Of a stretch of 64,000 nt of DNA, positions 47,401 through 58,300 are shown one piece after another; positions within the stretch are counted from its first letter, which is position 1, and each line of letters opens with the position of its first letter. The notes beneath the pieces are model-generated. The model saw nothing but the letters and a program-made list of their open reading frames with translations, was not told the origin of the DNA and ran no database searches. The DNA lies in NCBI RefSeq assembly GCF_003945595.2, contig NW_024104303.1, positions 1,164,736 through 1,228,735 of the forward strand, in the 5' to 3' direction. Source of the DNA: Pipra filicauda (Eukaryota > Chordata > Aves > Passeriformes > Pipridae). The position numbers were made by a program, and so were the translations under genes.

Positions 47401-50400
47401 TGTCTTGCCTATCCTGTTTTATAGGTGTTTGTGCTGTCAGACTTTATTCCTTTTGAGAAATTTCTAGTATCAGGGCATCTGAATGGTCAGGATATTACCA
47501 ATCTTCAGACTCCATAGGAGTACGTGGGTGCTTGCTTGAAAGATCTGTGCATGGGTATAGATGTAATGCATTCTTAACTGATCCACATGTATTTGGGCTT
47601 CTTGGACCCTGTAATGAGTTTCCACAAGCAGCATTATACAGAATGCATGAATACAGAAATATTATTTATTGGCTAATTCACATAATATGTAGCAGACAAA
47701 AGAAAGATGCTAGCAGACTGGTGCTACAGCTTGCTAACCCCCCCTCTGAATACAAGTAAGTAAAAATACTAAGATCTGGTTACATACAGAGATAAAATCC
47801 TAAAGAAGCTCCATAGGAGTATTTTTGCTTTGTAATTGTTCATTCTGCAAGGCCAAGTACTGTAAATACGTACATTTCTAGACAAACCTGCATATATCAT
47901 ATCCCATTAAACCTGTTTATATTATATACTGCATTGGCAATGTTTAGATACTTTATTAGCAATAAATCTAATCATACTAATTCACAGAATTAGTGTCGCA
48001 CTTCTCACACCTTACCAAGAGTCTACTCTCCACTGCTCTGCTACAAGATCTCAGTGACACTTGACAAACAGTTCATAGTGTGCCAAAAATTTGTAGACCC
48101 CTTCTACTTATCAGTCCTCAGTACAACTGATGACAAGGTAATCAAGCCACCCAGGCAGATGGGTTTTGTTGGCTCTTCCAAATCCTTGAAATGTGTAGAA
48201 ACTCCTTCTTCCTCACCTCAGGCTACCTTATTCTTTTGCTTGGGTGCCCTCTCCTCAGTCCAGATGTAGATGGTTCTGACTTGCAGATGTCAAAGTGGAT
48301 TTAGACAATGATGCTGTCAGGTATTGCTATGTTGAAAGCCATTCTGAGGAAATGTATTATTTTTCAAATGATGAGGAAAAAATGAGGAAGAAATAATTCA
48401 TAAGCATACAAAAGTGGAGGTGCTTTCCATGAATGTTTTGAATGTACAGCACTGTGATCTTGTCAAGTGACTGAAGAATACTCATGTTTTATTTTTCCCT
48501 GCATTCTTTCTGAAACAAACAAGACTAATAGAAATGTGACTTCCATTAACTTTTGGACGGTGTGCTTAACAGTCTATGCCAGTCAGACCTACTATGAAGA
48601 AGGAAATTAATTTTAAATGCAAGGGCTCAAATGACCTTAAGATACTTCCAATAAATATAAGAGAATTTCTTGACTTCCAGTATATTTGAAGCTATTTTTC
48701 TACGTATTTAGAGTTCATCATAAATCATTGTGGGGGTTTTTAGTGTGAGATGATGTAAACAGCTGTAATTTTCTCTTGTTCTATGTCAACGATTTTATTG
48801 TCAAAGTAGTCCAATCTGATACATATTACACGTTCCCAGTATCAGTGAGGATAAGAGTAAGATATTTATGAAGTGCTTGAGTTTCCAAAAAGTAGCATAT
48901 AATAACAGTTGATATTTAAAAAATAATAGAGCAGCATCATTAATGTAATTCATAAAGTTAACAGAACCTATACCTTATGCCATCCTTCTTGTTCTCACAG
49001 AACCTTTACTAAATATTGAAATCTCTCAGCTGAGAGATGCTGAGAATTCATTCCTTCTGTCTGGAGTGTACAATGACAGTGACAATGCTGCAGAGTGTGC
49101 ACATCAGCCTGCTTATGTGCCTTGACCCTACTCCAACCCCTGTTACAGTACCACTGCAAGAGAGAGTGAGAGTAGGAATAAAAGGTTATCAAATAATATA
49201 AAACTATGACCATAAATAGAGATTTCAAAAGCAATCACAAACATTTAACATAAATTTAAATAACTTATTCGATATCTTCTCATAGGAGTTTTATCAGTGC
49301 CATAATGCTGAGCTTAGGTCTTAAATAAGTTCAGAATTCCAACTACAAATTCTTCTCATCTGACTTTTTAAACCATGTAAGCCAGACATTCAACACACAT
49401 TTCAGATTCAGGTACAGAGTTAGTTTTTCCTTAAGAACCTGTTTTGGCAATAAAACTTAAGTAAAGTTTTACTTCATTCATTTTTTCTTTGTACATTTTC
49501 TGAAGCTGCCATAATTGTAGATTGCATCTCCAATACAAAGGAAAATTGTCTGGGGAAAACGCTCAGATTAAGACTGAAGGGTATGTAGGTAAAAATAAGC
49601 AATAGGGAAAGACTGAAGGTGAGTGGTAAAATGAGTCAATGAACTCATTACTGCTTTGCTGTTTCACCTTTGAGCAGAAGCTATACTAAATTACATTTAT
49701 CTTCAGATCTTGTGAAAAAAATGTAACTGTTTTAGTTTCTGAGGTAATCAAAGTAAGACTAATGTGCCTGAATACTCTTTTGAAGATAGAAGGAATTGGT
49801 TTTACTGGCAAATTTCTCTGGGGAAAACTTGACTTCATACTTCCCCAGTTAATACACATAATTTAAAAATACTCTGTCAGACTTCATAAATGGTTGTCCT
49901 GAGTTTGGGTTGGGTTTGGCTCTTAAGACACCTGAATTCACCCACAGAAGGCTTTGAAAATTTGATTATATGCAGTAGATGAAGTTTTTTAAGTAGAATT
50001 ATTATGTGTCAAGTTGGTCCACTAGGAGCTTACATGGGCAGAAATTGAAAATATTTATACAGCTTCATTACAACTTATTACAAGTTGTTATTGTCAACAA
50101 TAAATGAGATATTTCAGGTGATTTAGTGTTTAGATATATCTAGTATAAGCTTTTTATATTCACAGTGAAAGTGACAATATAATTAAACTCTTTCTATATT
50201 CCTCTTTGACTCAAACTTTGAGGTGCTAGTGGGTATAAAACATTTTCTCCTTGCCAGACTGTAAATTTAATTTTTACTTTTCAACCCAGTGTTTTACTTC
50301 TTTCCTGAGGCTAAATTGAAAGAGCATTGGTGACAACTACTGAGTTGTGACTACTGAGTGGTGACAACTACTCCCTGTGAATGTTCTGCCTTCACAGCAG

Positions 50401-53400
50401 CTGAAATATCAGAAAGTTTGATGTCTGCAGCAGAAAACAAATAACTTCACCCCAAAGTAAAAGAAGCTGTGTCAGCAGGTAAGGAATTGATTCATGTACC
50501 ACAGTGCTACAGTATTGGTAGCAACAGTACATAGGCTCATTTAGAGCTCCAGGTCTAATGTTTTTCCTGTGCCCCTTCTTTTTGTCTTGTTTGAGATACA
50601 CTTGCACAGGAAACCCTCTGCAGGTTTTCTGCCTGGTTAAGGGTGAGCAGAGGTTGTTGGGCATTGCCCCTTGACTCGACATCCAGGGACTTCTTAAGGA
50701 GCTCAGGGTTGGGAGTGGGCTTCTGGCTCTCAGTTTACTCTTTTGCAACTACACTGGGCTGTTCGTTGCAGCAGAAAAGCAATTATTTTGTTGCTATTTC
50801 CCTAAATGAAGGGTGAGGAACATAGGCATCCATCCTTTTTCCAGGAAGAGTAGCAGCAGAAGTGCCAGCTGTGGACAAAGTCCATGGGCAAGCATTAAGA
50901 CTCAACTTGTGCACTATCATTTAAAAAATACACATTTTACTTTGAGACTTAGAGCTGTGTTGGACCATAGAAAGTGTACAGGTTTGCAGAAGATTGTTTG
51001 ACCGAAAAAGATATTGGCTTCAGAACCTATAGAATGTTTCCTATAACTTGACAGACTGAAGGTAATGCAGGATGAAAAACAAAAAAAAATAAACCCCCAC
51101 TTTCTTTAGAACTTTAACAACATAATTTTTCATTTGTGCGTCCTAGTAGAAATAAAAATCAAGTTTCAGTTCTTAATTTTGGATTGGTTTATTTTCCCCA
51201 CCTTTCTGCTGCTTTTCTTTACATGCCTCTGTGAGACGAAAAGGAAAAAAAAAAGAAAAATTATGTTTTCAATAAGTGACTCTGTTCTTTATTTATTTTA
51301 TTATTTAGAAAAAAATTTGATATCTCATGTCTAAGAAACAGATACTGAGAAAGGACTTCTTATTTAAGTGGGACAAATAACATTTGAACTGCAAAAGTAT
51401 ACAACAATGTACTATAAATTCCTGACAGGAGTTAAGTATACAAGAAGTGTAATATGAGAAAGAGAACTGTGACAACTGCAGAGGGCTTGGAAGCTTCTTT
51501 CTTCATCATACAAGCACTGATGGGCAAGAAAGTAGTTGATACCTGTTTTGCTAGTGTAACTGTATCCTCTGTCACAACAGCTTTGTTATGTAGTGAATGT
51601 AGGTAAGTATTAATTTGTGATTTATGAAATAAACAGGGTAAGATAGAAAAAATACTAAGTCTTGTACAAAGTCTCTTTTCATGTAGGAATACAAAACCAC
51701 AGCTGCCTATCTGAAGTCATGTTAGGATTACGACAACACTGATAACTTTCTAATTTTACAGATTGCTGAAAGTTACATGAAGTAGTAATTTTGTTTTAGA
51801 TCCGGTCTCAACCAGAATACTCTCCAAAAAACTGAAAGATAGGATTCATGATGTTCTTCCCTTCAGAAAAAATGACCTAATGACAAAATAGAAAAAAAGA
51901 AGTTTTAGATTTAAATTTTTTACATTTTGAACAAGCTATGTGCACCAGAGTTGTACACTCTTTCAATAGCTGTCTATAATGCCTTTCAAAGTTTAACATG
52001 AAAATTGTGATTAAGAGAGGTTAAGGGAGTTTAAAGGATACATGAATAAAGTTCACAGAACAGAAGCAAAGGTCAAGTGTTCCTTCTTTCATCCTGGACT
52101 TGGTGATACTGCTTATTGGGTGCTGCTGGCTTTGCTGATCCAAGCTTAAGTCTTCTCTGATGCTAGAATCACTGTAAGAGAAAAGAAAATGCTTAACATA
52201 CATTCATAGGAGGGCTGGGATCTGTGCACTCTCATTCTCACTGATGCCTGCATGTGATCAGACATAACTTAGAAAAGAAATTATCACTGCTGTGCATTAG
52301 GTATATTCAGAATATATTATCCTCTTTGGACCCATTTTTAGTAACTAAACAGCCCAGGAAAAGTCCTTCTTTGATAGATTGAAGATACATTATCTGATGT
52401 CTTAACGTGTCATCAGTAGAGTTGCACAATGAAGTGATGATGTCAAGCTTTTTTTTTTGCAGACTACTCCTTTTGTGCTAAAATGTGTATATGCAGCAAG
52501 CTTCTAAGCAGTAAACTTTTAAAAGTTATTGTAGGCATTATACACCATGAATTTGGCTTGTCTGATGAGCAAATCACATGCATTCAACAGGCTCCTAAAC
52601 CCTGTTACAAACTAACAAATCCGCTTAAAAGTACTTTGGAATATAATGGGCTATGATCAATTATTCATTACTGGGCATCTCCAACTATTATTTGGTACAA
52701 TGTAAGTGTCTTACAGTATGTGAGGTAGTTCACAGATATAAGCAGATTGATGTGTCTGTTAAAGACAGCTACATTTCATAGTACACCAGCAGAAATGAAG
52801 TAAATTCAGTTTTCATTGCAGACAGCCTCAAACTGTGACATGAGAGGGCAAGAAGGGAAGGGAGATAATGCTCTGATGGCCAAATTCCCTCCCTCTTTGG
52901 TTTGCTTTCAGCACTTAAGAGACTCATAACTCTAGCCTTGCAGAAGACCCTCTTTCTCTTCCCATCCAAAAATCAATTATGTGTTAATGGTAATAGGTAT
53001 GAGGGTTTGTTTTTTTCTTGTCTGGACTGGTGACTGGCTACTTTCTAAATAAATTTTCTTCATCATCTACTAGTCATTAGTGTCAGGAATCAAATCTACA
53101 TTTTGCATGAATCTAATATGATTGGATATACTTTTATGTTTTGCACAAAACCCTTTCCAAAACATCCTTACCCAATAAACAAATTTATTACATATCCAGA
53201 ATCATTGCTGTTGATTTATGTGCCTGAATTTTGTTGTAGATTTTATGTTATCACTTATCCTGGTTATATATGATAACATTATAGGAACAGATAAACATAC
53301 AGATACATAAACCCATGAACCTCAGAAAAATCCATAAACCCTGATGAAAACAATATAAACCCAATACTAGCAGTACATCAATAACACATATTTAGGATAG

Positions 53401-54222
53401 GAAGATGCAATTATTTATTTAAAACAAATGCTTGTGTCTAAAATAAACTCCATCATGAGATTTCTCTCTAGTGAATTGTACCCATTCTTTTGAGCTGAAA
53501 AAATACACTACTAACTCAATAAAATCTTCTATGGAGCTCAGCTGAATGTAACCCATTCTAATGCAATTATCCACGTTTCATTTAGAAGGGGGATTGTCCT
53601 GATTGCTCAGAATATTTCTCCTTTAATAAGTGACAGCATTTACATTTCATTGTCATGTAAAGGATTTCATCAGAGAATTCAGACTCAATCCTTTCTTTGT
53701 GCTGTCTCAACAGAGAAAATAATACAGTAAGTTAAAATATTATACTAGATGCATTTCTTTTAACTTGGATACTATTTTTCCTTATGTATATACAAAATGA
53801 TAAAGATCCTAAGTTAGGATATAGATTTCAAGAGTTTTTACTGACAAGCCTATAGGAACTTTTATTCAGTACCAGTAAAGTATTATATATTTTGTTACCA
53901 TTTGATACACAATTCAGTTTTGTGTAGTATGAAAAAGTTACTGTTGGCAATTCCCTTTGTGGGAAACCCTAAATGCCTGTGCACACCATTTTCTTTCCTG
54001 ATTTCTGTGTGCAGTGCTGACAGCACGGATGTGCAGTAGATATCTTCAATTCCTTGCCCAGAAAGGGCAAACACTTTCAATTTCTGGAAGGTTAAAAGGA
54101 ATTCAAGAGACGTGTGAAAAAAATTCTAAATCTGTGCAGGTAGCTGGAGTTGAGTGCAAGGTCTAAAGATATTCAAATTCCTTCTTCTCTGAGGGCAGAG
54201 AGTTCCTATGTGCTTGAGTATC
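47401..54222. other. AT-rich non-coding stretch, no gene recognised
   Basis: No supported exon, RNA gene or named repeat. A 118-codon minus-strand frame at 50392-50748 has no motif and no splice context that I trust. Two small hairpins abut at 50070-50103, and a short imperfect tandem repeat of GTGACAACTACTGAG lies at 50329-50375. Confidence 0.5.
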
Positions 54223-54237
54223 TTTTTTTTTTTTTTT
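54223..54237 (-). repeat. Poly(A) tail of the LINE fragment
   Basis: Fifteen T on the plus strand, a poly(A) run on the minus strand, directly follow the 3' end of the LINE coding region and a short 3' UTR. CR1 elements do not end in poly(A), which supports a different LINE class. Confidence 0.8.
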
Positions 54238-54830
54238 CATGGCTGGGCTTCGTGAACAAAGATTTGGGAAGGGCTCTACCCACGTTTATCACAAGCACGC
54301 TGGTGGCTAAAAAGGCCAATACGAGACAGGCGTGTCCGGTTGCAAAAGGCACAGCAGAAAGACTCCTTACGTGGTATATTCTACCAGGCACGATTCTTTC
54401 TACCTTGTCTTTTCTCCTCAAGAGTGATCCTGCGTGCGTTCTCAAAAGCATCAGCAGCGTTATAGATGGTGTGTCTCCAGACCTCCCGATTTGAGGCCAG
54501 AGTAGACCAGTTATGTTGATAAATATGGCCAAGGCTGAGATGTTGTCTCAAGGAGTCCTTGTATCCTCTCTTTGGGGCTCCTCTCTTGTGGCAGCCAGTG
54601 GCAAGTTCACCATAAAGCAATATCTTAGGGAGGCGGTGGTCCTTCATCCTTGAGATGTGCCCTGCCCAGCACAACTGTGTTCTCAGCAACATGGCCTCAA
54701 TACTTGTGACTGCTGCTTGTTCTAGAACAGATGTGTTGGTCACAAAATCTGACCAGTGGATGTTTAGGATTGTACAGAGACAGCGTTGATGGAAGCGTTC
54801 TAGGAGACTACAAGCCATCTAACAGTAACT
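54238..54830 (-). mobile_element. Non-CR1 LINE, 5'-truncated, C-terminal ORF2 and 3' UTR
   Basis: A 145-codon open frame (54381-54818) reads LLERFHQRCLCTILNIHWSD, then TSIEAMLLRTQLCWAGHISR, LPKILLYGEL, RGAPKRGYKDSLRQHL and a basic tail. The LERFHQRCL, RWAGH-x-x-RM-like and KRGAPK-RYKD motifs recur at the C-terminus of ORF2-type proteins of non-LTR elements. One TAG (54381-54383) interrupts it; the same frame continues for 34 codons to a TAG at 54276-54278 and contains a zinc-finger pattern (CAFC, then SRIGLFSHQRAC). A 38-base 3' UTR and poly(A) follow. Frame preservation suggests a fairly young insertion. The exact clade (RTE-like or other) I cannot name. The 5' end at about 54830 is approximate. 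Confidence 0.72.
54276..54380 (-). pseudogene. C-terminal CCHC zinc finger of the non-CR1 LINE
   Basis: After the TAG at 54381-54383 the frame reads NIPRKESFCCAFC, then NRTRLSRIGLFSHQRACDKR and a stop. Cys-x2-Cys, 12 residues, His-x3-Cys is a zinc-knuckle-type spacing. The finger sits where such elements often end in a nucleic-acid-binding motif. It is separated from the upstream domain by only the one stop. Confidence 0.65.
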
Positions 54831-55206
54831 GCTGGTTCTCAGGACCAAATAATCTGAAGGATATCTTTCTAAGGATCAGCATGATGCAGGGGGAGTTGCT
54901 GGTGGTGACAGTGGTGGAGCAGCTGATGTCTGTTCTCAGTGTTACTCTGTGGAGTATCCAGGACCTGCAAAGCACCTTAGTGGAGCTTCAAGGGTGCTGG
55001 CAATGGTATAAATATAGGATGCTTATCACACTGAAGTATAGCTGTTGCAGGTGCATCTGTTAGAACAGAAGAAGTAGAGAATTTTATTTGTGGAAGAGCA
55101 GTGTAAAGAGCAATGGAAATATCAGAAATATAGTTTTCTCATGTGCCTTGGTATGTCCTGGGGGATGGGAAACATTTGCTGTGTATTTTATGAAAAACTA
55201 AGTTTT
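54831..55206. other. Non-coding gap between LINE and SINE
   Basis: Nothing recognised. A 110-codon plus-strand frame crosses from the LINE antisense into this gap and has no motif. Confidence 0.5.
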
Positions 55207-55287
55207 CACAGAATCACAGAATATTCTGAGTTGGAGGGAACCCACAAGGATCATCGAGTCCAGCTCTTAAGTGAATCGCCCATACGT

Positions 55288-55297
55288 GGATCAAACC
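55288..55297 (-). promoter_or_regulatory. Pol III B box of the SINE, one mismatch
   Basis: GGTTTGATCC on the minus strand fits the B box GGTTCGA-type consensus except for the C-to-T change at the fifth base. Confidence 0.7.
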
Positions 55298-55327
55298 CAT
55301 AACCTTGGTGTGAGCACCAGGCTCTAA

Positions 55328-55339
55328 CCAACTGAGCTA
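55328..55339 (-). promoter_or_regulatory. Pol III A box of the SINE
   Basis: TAGCTCAGTTGG on the minus strand fits the tRNA A-box consensus. Confidence 0.75.
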
Positions 55340-55344
55340 ATCTC

Positions 55345-58300
55345 AGGGTTTTCTAAGGATGGGAAGTGAGACATAACAGATACCTTTCTAGTTTTTTTGG
55401 ACTTTTTGTCAATGCGAGGGTCACTTTTCAACCTGCAATCAGAACTTCTCTTGTTCTTTCTGGTAGAGCTTGTTTTTTGTCTTGTAACGCTGCAATTTTT
55501 ACACTGCACAAAATACTTGGTTCTGGGAGTAAAAGATTTTTTTTTTTAATGGATGTTTAAATGTTTTGATTCAAAGGGATTTTTCCTTCAAACTGACTAA
55601 AAGAGCAAGAAGAAAAACTGCATGGGGTTCAGCAAGATGAGCTCTGACATTTACCTTCATGGTTGTCTGACATGTAATGTCCCTCATGCTGCTTTTGCTC
55701 TTGTTGTCCTTCAGCTTTATCTATTGAAAGTGGCATTTGGACTTAGATTTGGAGATAATGTGTCATAAGGGTATATTAAGAAAAGGATATTGAGCAACAA
55801 TATTTTTAGCCTTTTTCTTCATCATGATGAGGCTTGAAAGAAACTCCCTATGAAACAGAGCAAACTAAATTTGCTCATAAGTTCCTACCTAATGAAACAT
55901 TATGCTTATAGTGTGCTTCAAGATCTCTTACAGCCACCCCAGAATTCTTAGGGCATGGTATATATTGGTCAAACTTCTTCAGGAGAAGAAATTTTTCTGA
56001 AGATAGTTTCTGTCAATGTCTTCTCTGCTCCCCTCCTGGTTTTGGAGATTTTCTTGGATGGGAGGAGTGGTGACATTCAGCTAATTTCCTTTACATGAAC
56101 ATGTCTTATAAATATAATCAGCAGAAATATCAGGTGAAACATTTTCTTTGTGTTTGCCTAATATTATCCTTTTTGTGACTATAACTTGTGAGTACAAATT
56201 ATGCTGCCTGTGGAAGTTGCTCTGCTTCCTAATTGAGTAATTCAGGTCTGAGAGAAGCAATGAAGATAGTGAATGACCAAAAATTCCTAACAATTACATC
56301 CTTTTTCTGCAATGATACAGGACCTGCAGTTTAAAGTCTTATTTGCACAGATTCCAGCTTTAAAAGGTGTATTTACTTGGACAATATAAATTGACCAGAC
56401 AAGAAGGAAATAGACAGAAAATAAAGAAGAACGAAAGGTCTAAAACTCTGCAAGTCCTATTTGCTGCAGAAAAATTTGAAGTCTTGCTTATTGATCAGCA
56501 CCAGGGTGAAAGAGAACAAGAATGCAGAAACTATCTGACAGATGATGAAAAATCTGAACTTACTTTTTACTGTGCAAGAAGTTCTTTATGAACAAGAGCA
56601 AAAATACTATGGTAGCTTGAAAAGCTGCTGTCTGTGACTCAGCTTAGTGGAACACCAAACCTTGTGACATTACTCGTAAACTTTTAGGCCTGTTACAAGT
56701 TTTGCCAAATTAGTCGCTGCAATATTCACAATCACTGTGTGCTTTGACACTTGGTCTGTAATCATGCAGCCTGAGTTATGTTGCAAGGCTGGACAATATT
56801 CTGCAAGGAAAGGACTTGCATATTTTGATACATCATCGCATGTAATCAGTTCAGTCCAAATAATTTGCTGTCATTTAGTAATTTGAAAATAATCCAAGTG
56901 CTATACTATTATGACTTGCTTTGTTATGGTTTCCTTAACAGACCAAAAGAAACAAATACTAGTTATGCTTCTGACTAATATTGCCCCAAATCAGGAGTAA
57001 CACTGTGCTGTTTGTGATAGATTTTTCAAGGAAAAAAAATGCTTACACTTGTGAGAATTTTATTTTGGGCAAAATCCAGAGACATATCACTGGAAATAAT
57101 CACTGTAGAATATCTTAAAGTTAATGACATTCACATGATTTGGAAAGGTTTATGGGAGATATTGAAGTTAAAACTTTGACCTTCACATTTTTTAATCGAG
57201 TACTGATAGAAGTATGAGTGAACCATTTCTTATTCCCTGTAAAATCTCCACTACTAACAGGCTTGTCATTGTTTTGCTCATTAATTCTGTGATGGTATGG
57301 TTCATTTCTCAAGACATTTCCAGGCTACTACTTTCTCTCTTGTCTTTTGATGGGTTAATGGTGTATAAACCAGCTCATTAAAAAGTGCTATCTAATGCTG
57401 CTGCTAAATCTAATATCAGTTTTCTTCTTCAGCCTCAGGGCTTTTTTTTCTTTGTTTTTTATTATGTTTTAATTTCTTTTCCACATGAAAATGAATCCTT
57501 AGAGTCCAGCACTGTATAATGGATAACATAAGCAGTGGTAGGACTGTCATATATTCGTTGACATAATGATAATATTTCTGGAAGGTATCAGTAATTTGCC
57601 TCAGCCTCAGACTAGTCAAAGTACCTTTGTCAATATTTAATCTCTATTGACTCATGGCTTGATTACAATGCATAATGCTGACCACATCAATCTTCCCATA
57701 AAGCCTGGCTTCTGTTTCTGACAAAACTCTATTGATAAATTTGATTTATCCTGACATTGCAAAGCTAAAAAACTGCTGAGATTTCCACTCTCTATAAATT
57801 TGCATAGGTTTTTACTCTGAGAGGACACATAGCATCTTGCTATGCTAACCACTACATCTGTTTGTGCTTTTCTGTTTCAAATGCAAAAGTGAAATAAAGC
57901 AATAAGAAACATATAAAAGCATCTAAGTGTAAATTATATCTTCTGTTTTGAACAACTTCTCCTTCCTCCCAGAAAACTGAAGTAAACTGATAAAACTTCA
58001 AAGCCTTTTATTACTTGTTTTGGCATTAAACAATTTCCCCCAGCAAAAAACCTTGTCATGTTCTTGACTTCATGATACTATGAGGCCCTCTTCTAAAGAG
58101 ATGTTTGTTTAGGTGTCAAAAATTTTTGTTGAGTTACCTCCAACCTTACTTCCTGTTTTATAATATGAAGAATTATAAAGGGATATAATAGTTAGCTGTC
58201 TTGTTTTGAAAAGGAAAATAAACATTCCTAATAAAAGAAATGCATTTGTCAATTTTGTTCATGTGTTATTTTCCCTTCGGGTGTTTGATCACTAAATCCA

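Larger units (their letters stand above)
55207..55344 (-). mobile_element. tRNA-Ile-derived SINE with CR1 tail (TguSINE1-like)
   Basis: Minus strand: the 5' head reads TTAGCTCAGTTGGTTAGAGC (A box, plus-strand positions 55328-55339) and GGTTTGATCC (B box, 55288-55297), with spacing and stem sequences like tRNA-Ile. The head is followed by a CR1-type tail (GGACTCGATGATCC, TCCAACTC, AATATTCTGTGATTCTGTG). RNA polymerase III would transcribe such SINEs from the A and B boxes and CR1 machinery would mobilise them. The B box has T for the usual C. The anticodon loop is altered, so this is not a working tRNA. TguSINE1 is known from passerines. Confidence 0.88.

Noticed and set aside
50392..50748. 118-codon minus-strand frame
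   Set aside because: No recognisable motif, no codon pattern or splice support, and within the range expected by chance.
54150..54494. 114-codon plus-strand frame
   Set aside because: It is antisense to the LINE C-terminal coding region, its zinc finger and its poly(A) tail.
55207..55344. Functional tRNA gene
   Set aside because: The anticodon region and B box are altered and the 3' half runs into a CR1 tail; it is a SINE.
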